From: Viola odorata
Taxonomy: Eukaryota; Streptophyta; Magnoliopsida; Malpighiales; Violaceae
Direction of reading: 5' to 3'
DNA length: 64,000 nucleotides
Assembly (NCBI GenBank): GCA_963691705.1
Contig: OY829546.1
Location: forward strand, 35,434,040-35,498,039
Shown: in pieces, positions 10,435 through 20,760 of the stretch
Position numbering within the stretch: position 1 is the stretch's first letter
Layout of the letters: each line of letters opens with the position of its first letter
The notes under the pieces: model-generated
What the model was told of the DNA's origin: nothing
The model's database searches: none
Seen by the model: only the letters and a program-made list of their open reading frames with translations
Program-made: the position numbers and the translations under genes

Positions 10435-11765
10435 CTATTTTTGAATATCAAGAACAAGACTATGTAAGTTAGGTACCTTAGTCATTTGGGGCATGGGCCC
10501 CATGGGTCCTTGCCGAGCTTGGTACTGATACTGCTGGTTGTTGGAGTAGTTAGGTCGAGGTTTGAAGTTCTGGAGGTTGAAGGGCGGCTATTGTTGATTT
10601 TGGAACGGATTTTGGGGTTGTTGTTGGTTGTTGTCATAGCTCAAGTTTGGGTGACGCCAGCCATTATTGTAATTTTGGGTGTAGGATTCGTACTTCCTAG
10701 GGGCTCCATTGTAATTCCCAACAGCGTTCACATCTATCTCATCCGGGATGTGGGGACAAGCGTCCGTGGGGTGGTCGGTGAAGTTACAAAGACCACATGC
10801 ATTGATCTGCACAGGCTGGCTGGTAGACATGTTCTGAAGCATTCCAATGATGGTGAAAGTTGATTTTCCGTGGCAGTAGACCGAGCATCATAGACAACGA
10901 GGGTCATCTAGTCCAATGGAACAACGTTCTTAGCCATAAGTTCTAAAAGAGCTTTGGCTTCCGCAGGGGTTAGAGCGAGTAGGGAACCGTGGCTGGAAGC
11001 ATCTATTAGGGCTTTGTCTCATCCTCGTAGTCCTTCGTAGAAATATTGGATGACAGTGTGGTCAGGAATGTTGTGCGAGGGGCAGAGAGTCTGCATCTTT
11101 TTGTAGAGGTCGTAGTACTGTCCTAGGTTCTCGGTCTCTTTTTGGAAAATGGACACTAATTATCTCTTGGTAATATTGGTCATAGTAGTAGGATAGTACT
11201 TTTCTATGAAGGCTTTGAACATATAGGCCCAGCTGGTGTTGGATTGAGGGGGCAGATCGTAAAACCAATTGCGGGGGTCATCTTCAAGTGACCACATGAA
11301 TGCCCTCAGTTTAGCTTGATTGATGTCCACTTCTACGGGTTTCAGAGCTTCGCAAACTGAGTGGAGTTGCTGGAGGTGACGGAGTGCGCTCTCCTTGGAG
11401 ATGCCATGGAATTTGGGCAAGTAGTGGAGGACCGAGGACTTGATTATCCAATCGTGAGCTAAAGTAGGCCACGTGATGCATCCTGCGGTGGATTCAGTGG
11501 TAGCGTTCAGATCCTTTATGGAAGGGTTGATGATAACTTCACCGTCGTCAGCCATTACGGGTTGTTCGGGATGAAGGTAGTCCACAGTAGCTGGATCAAG
11601 TTGTTCGAGGTAGGCGGGAGGTTCCAAGTGAGCAGGGGGAGGTTTAGGTGAATTTGGTGTAGGATTTCCAGACTAATGTTGCTTGGCTAACTTGCGAGCT
11701 AATTGTTCTGTTCTCCGAATTTTGGGATCGTAAGGCAGTAGAGTTGTGTTGGAAGACCTGGTCAT
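10435..11765 (-). pseudogene. gag: Athila gag N-terminal region
   Basis: The start is the ATG at 11765-11763 (MTRSSNTTLLPYDPKIRRTE), typical of Athila, only 30 bases inside the primer-binding site. A TAG at about 11674 follows. The capsid part (11627-11160) contains PKFHGI and a W-x4-DDPRNWFYDLP block. The zinc knuckle C-x2-C-x5-H-x4-C (CGLCNFTDHPTDAC) is at about 10800-10760, followed by an N/Q-rich stretch. Several shifts and stops are present. Confidence 0.85.
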
Positions 11766-11795
11766 ACAAAAAGAAAAGAGAGTTAATATCGTCAA

Positions 11796-11813
11796 TCCCC
11801 AGCAACGGCGCCA
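11796..11813 (-). other. primer-binding site, tRNA-Asp type (Athila)
   Basis: Minus strand TGGCGCCGTTGCTGGGGA, the Athila-type primer site complementary to the 3' end of tRNA-Asp, five bases inside the LTR. Confidence 0.9.
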
Positions 11814-11818
11814 ACATT

Positions 11819-13180
11819 TGATCGGTTGTCGAACCCGTCAAAAATCATAATAAAAACCTGCAGTCAAGTGCACAATAAAGTGTGTATAGTGGCAACAGGA
11901 TCGAACATAGGGATTAAGAGTTAACACTCTAATCAATTCATAAAACAAAGAAATCCAAACAGAAAAGTAACAAAGGGGGGTTTTGAATGGTTGTTTGATT
12001 ATCAATTACCAAAAATAGTAACAAAGGAATTTAAAGGAGATAAGAGATCAATAAAGAGAAGATTCTCAGTAAGAATCAGTATCCGGTTGCAATTATGGTC
12101 AGCCGATCATTGGTGCAAGTATCGTCTACCCCTAGCTGATAGGCCCGCTATAGGGACCAGGTACGCTTAGGTCCCCTGCTTACCTTCGTAAGAGAAGCTA
12201 CCCCAAGGTACACTTATGGGGTAACCTTGACAGTCCGTCGTCCTCCAAGGTACGCTTATGGAGACAATACTCGGTTGCCCATGAAGAGGAGGTAAGACGC
12301 GTCTAGGGTGAGACACTCAGTACGCTCGAGGCTCTACCCTAGCGATCTGTTTAACCCAACTGAATGAGACCAGGAACCCGATTACTTCCAGAATGGTCGT
12401 CTACTTTACCCTGCAGCTTCGCATTAGTTATAACCACAAGGATGACTGTAATTCCCTAGTTTAATTACTAGTTGATCAAGCTTGTAATTAACTCTAGACA
12501 AATTGACAAGCAAATATCAAACGAGATAGATACCGACTAGGAATATGTTAAGTTTAATTCGACCTCATAGCTTCCCTAGCAACTTTCAACGATTCTTACC
12601 AAGAACTAGAAGTTTAGCCGCTCATGTTAAAAGAGATAAAAGATAAATAAATAAATTGCATAATTAAATAGAAGAAGTGAAGAAGAAAGAAATCCTATTT
12701 ATTACCGGCCCGTGCAAAGCTCCGGTTTATTGAAAGTAGGGACAAATCGTGCCGGAGGCAGAAGTAGCAAAATATGGCAGTGCCAAAGTCTAGAGAATGG
12801 GAGAGAGAGAAAAACCTAATTACTAAAAGTATTTATAGTTTTTTACAAATTAAACTCCTAATCCGATTAGAATAATATTCCTCAATGGTCTTCTACTAAG
12901 ATCGGGATTCTTGAGAGAATTAATGAGAAAATCCGAGATTTTCCTCCTTTGCGATAGTTTTCTTTTCTCGCTAGGACTCCGCTACCTTCTGCGAACATAC
13001 AGCTGCACGACCTAGCTGCTCAATTCCTTCCAGAAAATGATAGAAAACGCTTACTTTTGTATTTTCCTCTTACATAGCCAAGATCTGTAGAAAGTGAAGA
13101 AACACAGCACCATTAGTAGCATCAAGATCTAAAAAGGCATATAAAAGAGGACATAATTATGCACATTAAACGTTCAATCA
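11819..13180 (-). repeat. 5' LTR of the Athila element (1362 bp)
   Basis: The plus-strand ends are TGATCGG at 11819 and CAATCA at 13180 (TGAT...ATCA). The inner end abuts the primer site and the outer end abuts an open LINE reverse-transcriptase frame that resumes at 13181. A minus-strand TATA box (CTATAAATAC) lies near 12824-12842. The target duplication cannot be checked because the other end is outside the window. Confidence 0.8.
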
Positions 13181-14832
13181 GGCTCCGGGACCTACTTTCT
13201 ATCCAGAAAGGGGCCTCCGGCAAGGGGACCCGTTGTCCCTATATCTATTTGTGCTTTGTACTGAAGGCCTTTCAACGATGCTTCAGACTGTAGCCTCAAC
13301 TAATAGGATATATGGATATATGGTCTGTCCGAGCAGCCCACACGTCAGTCATTTGTTCTATGCGGATGACAACCTCATTTTTGCGAAAGCGGAGGAAAGT
13401 GAAGCAGCAATCATTAGCTTCATTCTGAAGGAATATGAGGAAGCCTCTGGCCAAAAGATAAATCTAGAAAAATTAGAAGTGTGCTTCAGCAAGAACGTAG
13501 GCCAAGACGTCAGAATTCGAGTGAAAGCAAGATTAAGAATGGTGGAGACGGAATCCCATACTAGGTACTTAGGGCTTCTAGTGTCCTTTGGTCGCGCTAA
13601 GAAAGGGATGTTCGCATCAATACGGGATAGGATTTGCAAGAGACTAAGGGGTGGAAAGAGAAGAAGTTGTCCCAGGCAGGGCGGAAGTTCTAATTAAATC
13701 GGCCATCCAGTCCATTCTGACGTATATGATGAGTTATTTTGAGATCCCAATCTCCATCTTTGAGGACATAAAAAAGGCAACAAGAAGATTTTGGTGGGGC
13801 GAAGGGGGAATTCTAAGGAGCGTAAGATGTACTGAGTGTCTTGGGAAAAGCTCTGTAGGTCAAAGGAAGTGGGAGGATTGGGGTTTAAGAAAGTCAGGGA
13901 ATTTAATCTTGCGCTTCTAGCCAAACAAGAGTGACGGCTGCATAAATACCCAAACTCTCTGCTCTCCCAAATCTGGAAAGTGCGGTACTTTTCCCACTTA
14001 GATTTCCTAGTTATGTTTGGCGTAGCACTCTAGCAGGAAGAGCAGTGCTCCATAAAGGATGCTTCTAGAGGGTAGGGAATGGCGAACGAATACGAATTTG
14101 AAAAGTTCCGTGGCTTCCGACAATTACAAATGGGATGATCACAGTGCTGGTTTCGGGCCTCGATGAGGAGGCAACAGTGGTTGAGCTTATTGATAGGGAA
14201 CGAAGGTGCTGGAAGACTGACTTAGTGGAGCAACTCTTTCTACCACAAGAAATATCAGCAATATTAAGCCTACCGCTTAGTCGGAGTGAGGCGAATGATA
14301 CTCTTGTGTGGAAAGGAACTACAAATGGGAAGTATTCAGTCTGAAGTGGATACCATTGCCTAACATCGGTAACATCACACGAGTGCCCGGATTCCAATAA
14401 AGGTTGGTAAAAATTCTTGTGGGGGCTATCTATCCCTCCAAAGTTTAAAAACTTCATGTGGAGGCTGGGTAGTGGCTCTCTCCCAACTATACCTAGTGAG
14501 GAGAGGAGTATCGGTGGACCCAGTGTGTCCCTGTTGCAATGAGGAGGTTGAATCGACTCCACATTTGTTGTTGTCTTGCCCGTTTGCAAGGGGGGGTGTG
14601 GGGAAAGTTTGCTTTTTGGGATAGGGTTCTAGGGCTGCAAGGTGACAATTGGGTAGTTTGGCTAGCAGGGCTAAAGACATCTTTGGATGAATCGGATATA
14701 GAGAAGCTCATCTCCATCCTTTGGTCCCTATGGATATCGAGGAATAACAAGATCTTCCGTCAGTGCGATGAATCTATCCAAGAGGTTGTTATTAGAGCCG
14801 GGAAATTGTTGTCTGATTTCAAGGAGGCATGG
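13181..14832 (+). pseudogene. plant L1-type LINE: reverse transcriptase and zinc-binding region
   Basis: The frame begins mid-RT at the Athila border with PERGLRQGDPL and continues with the FYADD catalytic box (about 13360). The RT thumb follows, then a W-rich connection (RRFWWGEGG). A plant LINE zinc-binding motif (CPCCNEEVESTPHLLLSC) lies near 14525-14585, then the segment before RNase H. Shifts occur near 13650-13690, 13890 and 14345. The RNase H follows at 19897 on the other side of the chromovirus. The endonuclease and N-terminal RT are outside the window or lost. Confidence 0.9.
14828..14832. repeat. target-site duplication CATGG, left copy
   Basis: CATGG directly before the 5' LTR of the chromovirus. 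It is repeated at 19892-19896 behind the 3' LTR, and the LINE sequence continues on both sides. Confidence 0.9.
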
Positions 14833-15273
14833 TGTTAAGGTCTAAGCTCGTCCAGGGCATGTTCACGCCCATGGCCGTTTAACCTTAACGAGAGCTTACG
14901 GGTAATCTTTGTAATTCGGGTTGGGGGAGTGAGTAATCAGTCCCTTTGTGTCGTGGGCTCGGTTATTCATTGGAAGGGTGTTTGAGTCGGCCTTTGTGCG
15001 GGCGGCCCCCTAGTCTGCGACCTTTTTGGCCCTTGTCTGTAATATAATGCTTTTTCAATGAAGTGATGTCTTTCATGATTGTATGCACTATTGCCTATGT
15101 GTTTGTTCGATGTTATACCTATGATAACCTATAATGGCCCTATTGTGTTTCTAACCTTATGTTCCCTGGTGATGCAGGTCTAAGGTGTGTGTGAAAGGCT
15201 GGTTCCGTAGAGAGAGTGCGTGAACGCCGCACGAACTTAATCCCTTTGGCTTCCAAAGGATTAGTCCGTGACA
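14833..15273 (+). repeat. 5' LTR of the chromovirus
   Basis: Starts TGTTAAGG, ends GTGACA; same length as the copy at 19451-19891. The primer site follows from 15275 (TGGTAGCGGAGC), which resembles the initiator-Met primer site TGGTATCAGAGC with three mismatches. Confidence 0.95.
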
Positions 15274-15305
15274 GTTGGTAGCGGAGCGATTTTGATTTCT
15301 TTGAG

Positions 15306-16629
15306 ATGGCAAAGACTTCGAAAGTCAGGTGCACTGAACTAGAGAATCGCGTGAATGCGATTGATGTGTGGATACAGAGTCAGAGGACTCTCGGTGTTGG
15401 CTCCTCGTAGCCACAAGTAACATTGGAACAGATAGTTGAGAGGGATAGATGCATTGAGATGCTAGAATCCCGTCTGACCCAATACGATGAAATGTTTAAA
15501 GGCGAGAGCGCCGATAATGAGTTCTCTGTTAAAGAGAATGTGGAAACGTTCTGACTCTTTGCGAAACGAGTGCGACTCGTAGAGGTGCTAGAAGCACAGT
15601 TAACAAGGAGACTTTTAAGTCTCGAAAGTCGAACCCCAGAGAAAGAGGGTGACCACAGAAATCTTGATGAGCTGCTAGAGAGGACAGACATTAGAGAACT
15701 AAATGAGGCACTTACCACCACTAGAATTAGGGTGGATGAATTGCAAGATAATCTCAAGGAAGCGTGGGATACATTTTACGAGACCAACAAGAAGGTGGGA
15801 CTGTTGGACGCCTCTCTGATTGAGATACAGGGCAAACTCACCGAATTTGAGCAAAGGAATATTCATGGCCCTTCGGGAATGGGGATGGCTGAACTCAACA
15901 AGTGCAAAAGAGATAGATAATTTCTTGTTTGACGTAGAAAACTACTTCAATGTGTGCCAGGTTTTGTCAAATGAGTTGAAACTGACGGTTGTAGTAATGC
16001 TACTATCCGACGATGCTAAAGTATGGTGGAGAACTCGCGCTAATAGCATTGTCACGTGGGAAGAGTTTAAAGTGGAGTTGAGGAAATCCTTTTGTCCAGA
16101 GGATGTGGAATATGCTGCTCGTCTGAGCTTGCGTGAACTTGTGCAAACGATTTCTGTGAGAGACTATGTGAACAAATACTCCACGCTTATGCTCGATATT
16201 AGGGAGATGTCGGAGGCCGATAGATTGTTCAATTTTACTCAGGGGTTGAAGCCTTACCCTAGGAATGAAGTCCGCCGGCAGAATCCTAAGACCCTGAATG
16301 ACGCAATCACAATAGCAGAGAGAGTAGAAGATAGATCGGATGTTGGGAAAAAACGGAAATTTGGAGGGTCTAATGGATCAGATGCTAAGCCGAACAAGTT
16401 TATTAGGAATAGTACTGGAACTAGTGAGAATCGGTTCCCATCTAGGAACTCGACAAACTTCCAAGGCTCTAACAAGGTCGGCAATAGAGTCCCACGACCT
16501 ATTGCGTGCTTTATCTGCGAAGGTCCTCACAAAGCGGTTGAATGCCCTACAAAAGTTGCCTTAAGTGCGATGCAGGCAGTTCGAGGATCTATGAACCCTG
16601 AACCAGAGAAGGTGTTGGCCTTGACCTAG
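15306..16629 (+). pseudogene. gag: chromovirus gag
   Basis: Reads from MAKTSKVRCTELENR at 15306 in frame to about 15880, with stops near 15408 (TAG) and 15552 (TGA). It then shifts frame into the capsid region (SAKEIDNFLFDVENYF, VWWRTR, TWEEFKVEL), a basic linker and a zinc knuckle C-x2-C-x3-H-x4-C (CFICEGPHKAVEC, about 16510). An N-terminal coiled coil is likely (heptads at 15570-15850). A single in-frame TAG at 16627-16629 separates gag from pol, whose frame continues unchanged. Confidence 0.88.
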
Positions 16630-18963
16630 GGTGAATACCCTTCAGAGAAGAGTTTTTTATCGGCCTTGAAGAAACAATTGGCCACACAGGAGATGGCGAA
16701 GGGTTTAATGTATGTGACAGTCCAAATGGGATGTTATTCCATGGAGGCCCTCATTGACACAGGTGCCACTGATAGCTTCCTATCGGACTCCTTTGCAAGA
16801 GAACTTGGAGTGACGGTTGTCCCAGATGGGGGAAAACTGAAGGCTGTAAATTCGGAGGCAAGGGAAACGGAGGGGAGTGCGAAAAACATTGACATACAGA
16901 TGAGCTCTTGGAAAGGTAAATCAGACTTTGTAGTGGCCGCTATCAACAATTTTGATGTGGTCCTAGGCTTAGACTTCCTTGTTTTGGCTAAAGCTGTCCC
17001 TGTCCCATCAGCCCGTTGTCTTTTATTGATGGGTGAAGAACCTGTGGTAATCCCAGTGAAGATAAGCCCTACGAGAGAGAAAAGACTACTCTCGGCTATG
17101 CAGCTTAAACGCGGCCTAAAGAGAAAAGAGGCAACCTTCTTAGCAATGGCCTCCTGGAGTGACGATAGTGTTTTGGCAGAATGCCCACCTATAGTCAGTC
17201 ATCTGTTGGTCGAATACGCAGATGTGATGCCTGATCGGTTGCCCAAGAGCTTGCCTCCGCTTAGAAATATTGATCATGAGATTGAATTAATCCCCGGCGC
17301 CAAAGCCCTTGCTAAGGCGGCCTACCGTATGGCCCCTCCTGAGTTGGCTGAGTTACGAAAACAATTGGCTGAATTTTTAGATGTTGGGTTCATCAAACCA
17401 GCAAAGGCCCCATTTGGAGCTCCAGTGCTTTTCCAAAAGAAACACGATGGAAGTCTTCGCATGTGTGTCGATTATCGAGCGTTGAATAAGGTGACGGTCA
17501 AGAATCGGTATCCGCTTCCTTTGATAGCCGATCTGTTTGATCAATTAAGTGGGGCGAAGTTCTTCATGAAGTTAGACTTGAGATCGGGGTATTATCAAGT
17601 TAGAATAGTTGAAGGTGATGAAGCTAAGATGACTTGTGTTACGAGATATGGTTCCTTTGAATTTTTAGTAATGCCCTTCGGGTTGACCAACGCCCCGGCC
17701 ACCTTCTGCACTCTAATGAATCAGGTTTTTCGAGACTACCTTGATAAGTTTGTGGTTGTGTATATTGACGACATTGTGATTTATTCAACCAGTTTGGAGG
17801 AGCATTTGGAACACCTGAGACTTGTGTTCGACAAACTAAAAGCGAACCAACTTTACGTAAAAAAGGAGAAATATGCCTTCGCCCAAACCAATATTAACTT
17901 CTTGGGCCATGTCGTCGAACGGGGTAAGATTCGCATGGATATGAGTAAAGTACAAGCGATTCAAGAATGGCAACCTCCGAGTGGGCTGACAGAACTGCGT
18001 TCATTCTTAGGTTTAGCTAACTATTATCGACGGTTTATCAAGGGATATGCCAGAAGGATTAGCCCTCTTACGAACTTGCTGAAAAAGGGAGTGATTTGGT
18101 GTTGGTCTATGGAGTGCGAAGAGGCATTCAGAAATATCAAACGAGCTATGATGGAAGACCCTGTGTTGGCACTCCTAGACCCAACACAACCTTATGAAGT
18201 TCAAACTGATGCATCCGACTTTGCACTAGGTGGGGTGCTCCTCCAAAACCAACATCCCGTAGCTTTTGAGAGTAGGAAGCTGAATGATGCAGAAAGGAGA
18301 TACACAGTGCAAGAAAAAGAGCTTCTAGCCATTATTTATTGTGTCACCAAATGGTGTCATTACCTATTGGGTTCTAAATTCATAGTGAAGACAGATAATA
18401 TGGCGACTAGTCATTTTCTCACCCAACCGAAGCTGACTGCTAAGCAGGCTAGATGGCAGGAGATTTTAGCAGAGTTCGATGTGAACTTTGAACACAAAGC
18501 TGGAAAGTTCAACCAAGTTGCGGATGCCTTAAGCCGAAGAAGTGACTTGGCTTCAATGAGTGTGATGGCTCAGGCTAGCGTAAGCAAAATCAGTACCCCG
18601 CTGAGAGGGGAAATTAGAGAGCAGATGAAGTCTGATTCAATTGCACAAGCGCTATTGACACTCGTGAAAGAAGGTAAAACTCGAAGGTTTTGGGTGGAGG
18701 ACGACTTGCTAATGACGAAGGGACAGTTAGTCTATGTGCCAAAAGGAGGGGACTTAAGGAGGAAATTACTTCGCGAATGTCACGATACCTTATGGGCAGG
18801 ACACTGCGGTTGGCGTAGAACGTTGACGCTCATCAGGCAGGCATACTTTTGGCCAGCAATGAGAGATGACGTTCATATGTTTACGAAGACTTGCTTGATT
18901 TGTCAACAGGATAGAGTAGATAGACAAAAGTCTGCAGGCCTACTTGACCCATTGTGGCGATAA
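16630..18963 (+). pseudogene. pol: chromovirus pol: protease, RT, RNase H, integrase zinc finger
   Basis: Open for 765 codons from the methionine at 16666. The protease active site is [11 protein letters not shown] (about 16750). RT has [33 protein letters not shown] and [11 protein letters not shown] (about 17760). RNase H has [12 protein letters not shown] and ends at VADALSRR. The integrase zinc-binding module (H-x3-H and CLICQQD, about 18780-18910) follows. The frame stops at 18963, just where the integrase core should begin. All catalytic residues of protease, RT and RNase H are intact. Confidence 0.93.
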
Positions 18964-19440
18964 AGTAATGGTGAGACTTATGCCAGAACAGATTCGAGCG
19001 CTCTAACGACAGGATCGCCGCCTTTTACGACTATATGAGGGCCCTGTGACGATTGTTGAGAAAATAGGCAGAGTCTCATATCGTGTTGACCCGCCAGATT
19101 GGATGAAGTGCCACCCGGTGTTTCATGTTAGCCACTTAAAACCATTTCACGCGGATGAGGAGGATGCAAGTAGAAATCAGCCAGTCAGAGCTGAAGTCTG
19201 TTTCAAGGTGCAACCTCAACCAGAAGGTAGTTGAAGCTATCCTTGCCGAACGGACGGCGATAATCAGGAGGCAAATTCAAAATGTGAAGAGACAGATCCA
19301 ACAACGACAATTCCTCGTCAAGTGGAAAGACTTGGGCGATGAAGAAATCAGCTGGGAAAGCGTAGAGGGCTTGGCAGATGCACAAGAATTGATTAAAGAA
19401 TTCCTCGAAGATAGGTCGACGGAGGCGTCGACGAACTAAG
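18940..19440 (+). pseudogene. chromovirus integrase C-terminal tail and chromodomain
   Basis: After LLDPL the sequence jumps straight to the GPY-type tail (KVMVRLMPEQIRAL, YEGPVTIVEKIGRVSYRVD, HPVFHVSHLKP). The D-D-E catalytic core, normally several hundred residues, is missing. The breakpoint is at about 18953-18960. After one frame change near 19200 a chromodomain follows (QFLVKWKDLGDEEISWE, then a helix ending LIKEFLE) and stops at 19437-19439. Chromodomains guide integration to particular chromatin. Confidence 0.88.
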
Positions 19441-19450
19441 TGGGGGAGAG
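19438..19450 (+). other. polypurine tract of the chromovirus
   Basis: AAGTGGGGGAGAG directly before the 3' LTR, the usual plus-strand priming site. Confidence 0.85.
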
Positions 19451-19891
19451 TGTTAAGGTCTAAGCTCGTCTAGGGCATGTTCACGCCTATGGCCGCTTAA
19501 CCTTAACGAGAGCTTACGGGTAATCTTTGTAATTCGGGTTGGGGGAGTGAGTAATCAGTCCCTTTGTGTTGTGGGCTCGGTTATTCATTGGAAGGGTGTT
19601 TGAGTCGGCCTTTGTGCGGGCGGCCCCCTAGTCTGCGACCTTTTTGGCCCTTGTCTGTAATATAATGCTTTTTCAATGAAGTGATGTCTTTCATGATTGT
19701 ATGCCCTATTGCCTATGTGTTTGTTCGATGTTATGCCTATGATAACCTATAATGGCCCTATTGTGTTTCTAACCTTATGTTCCCTAGTGATGCAGGTCTA
19801 AGGTGTGTGTGAAAGGCTGGTTCCGTAGAGAGAGTGCGTGAACGCCGCACGAACTTAATCCCTTTGTCTTCCAAAGGATTAGTCCGTGACA
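19451..19891 (+). repeat. 3' LTR of the chromovirus
   Basis: 441 bp with the same ends as the 5' LTR and eight substitutions. It is followed by the right CATGG duplication (19892-19896). Confidence 0.95.
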
Positions 19892-19896
19892 CATGG

Positions 19897-20430
19897 TGTC
19901 CATAGCACAGGCCCATTGCCCCGACTCCCAATATAGGGGTGGTAAAGGTGAACACGGATGCAGCGATAGGGGCTATGGGAATTGGCTTGGGATTTATAGC
20001 TTGAGATGCAAGGGGTGAAATTGTGTTCTCAGGAGCAATTTACCTTCCGCATAGAATTGAGGTGCAAACAACGGAGGCTCTGGCGCTAAGAGACGCTATA
20101 ACACAGGCTCGCCAATGGGGGTGTGATAGGATTATAGTTGAGTCTGACTGCTTGCAGAACATCCTAGCCCTGACCAATGGAGATTTCCCATTAAGTTGTA
20201 TGGGATTGGTGTTGGTGGAGGTGGAACGCTTAGCTTCTACTTTCTTTAGTTGCTCTTTTATGCATACAAGACTGTCCACGAATATCCTAGCGCATGAGTT
20301 AGGCCAATTGGCTTTGATTTCCGGTTTAAGAAATGTATGGATAGGGCAAGGCCCCGAGGCGATCGCGCCTTTTGTACTTGCAGATATGAATTAATCCAAT
20401 TATATTTTCCTTTAAAAAAAACAAATAAAA
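19897..20430 (+). pseudogene. plant LINE RNase H domain and 3' tail
   Basis: This continues the LINE cut at 14832. The RNase H of plant L1 elements is recognisable from VKVNTDAAIGAMG, a TTEALALRDAI helix and VESDCLQNIL, and ends at a TAA near 20392. An A-rich tail (cctttaaaaaaaacaaataaaa) follows at about 20408-20430 and probably marks the LINE 3' end. One TGA interrupts the domain near 20002. Confidence 0.88.
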
Positions 20431-20760
20431 CCTACAAATTAAAACAGATAGTATTCATAATGAAATTGTATTAAAATTAAAATTAATTAAATCATTAAGT
20501 AAAAATATGTATTTTAATAATTTTATCATTAATTTTTTTTAAAAAAAAAAAGAAGCGACGGGGACAAGTTTAGAATGAACTTAGTGATTGTGTGATATGT
20601 TTAATATCATTCTAAGATTTTTTTCTTTGCATTAACTTTACATATATTGTAGATATAATAAATTAATATATTCTTATATTTTATTTTATTTTTTTTAATT
20701 CAGGAAACTAAAGTAGGTGGGTTGCGCTAATTTTTCTCTTTTTCGAAATTAGAGTTTTTC
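20431..20760. promoter_or_regulatory. AT-rich upstream region of the PPR gene
   Basis: The spacer between the LINE tail and the PPR start is very AT-rich, with long T and A runs. It must contain the promoter and 5' leader, but no single element can be singled out. Confidence 0.4.

Larger units (their letters stand above)
7711..13180 (-). mobile_element. Athila-type Ty3/gypsy retrotransposon, 5' part
   Basis: On the minus strand: LTR 13180-11819, tRNA-Asp type primer-binding site, gag, protease, RT and the first part of RNase H. The element is then cut at 7711 by Tat copy 1. The remainder (end of RNase H, integrase, any env-like ORF, 3' LTR) must lie left of the window. Lineage is assigned from the RT wording around the active site (EVFMEDF, where the family has FMDDF), from the protease CDLGA box and from the primer site. 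It was itself inserted into a LINE at 13180/13181. Confidence 0.9.
14833..19891 (+). mobile_element. chromovirus-type Ty3/gypsy retrotransposon, complete ends, integrase core deleted
   Basis: Two 441-bp LTRs, primer site, gag, protease, RT, RNase H, integrase remnants, chromodomain and polypurine tract, 5059 bp in all, with CATGG target duplications. The RNase H wording ([13 protein letters not shown]) and the C-terminal chromodomain place it among chromoviruses, possibly the Galadriel group. The two LTRs differ at 8 of 441 aligned positions (1.8%). At the 1.3e-8 substitutions per site per year often used for grasses, that would be about 0.7 million years. This makes it the youngest datable insertion here. 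Confidence 0.93.

Noticed and set aside
13694..13924. minus-strand frames over the LINE
   Set aside because: Shadows of the LINE reverse transcriptase, which is clearly on the plus strand.
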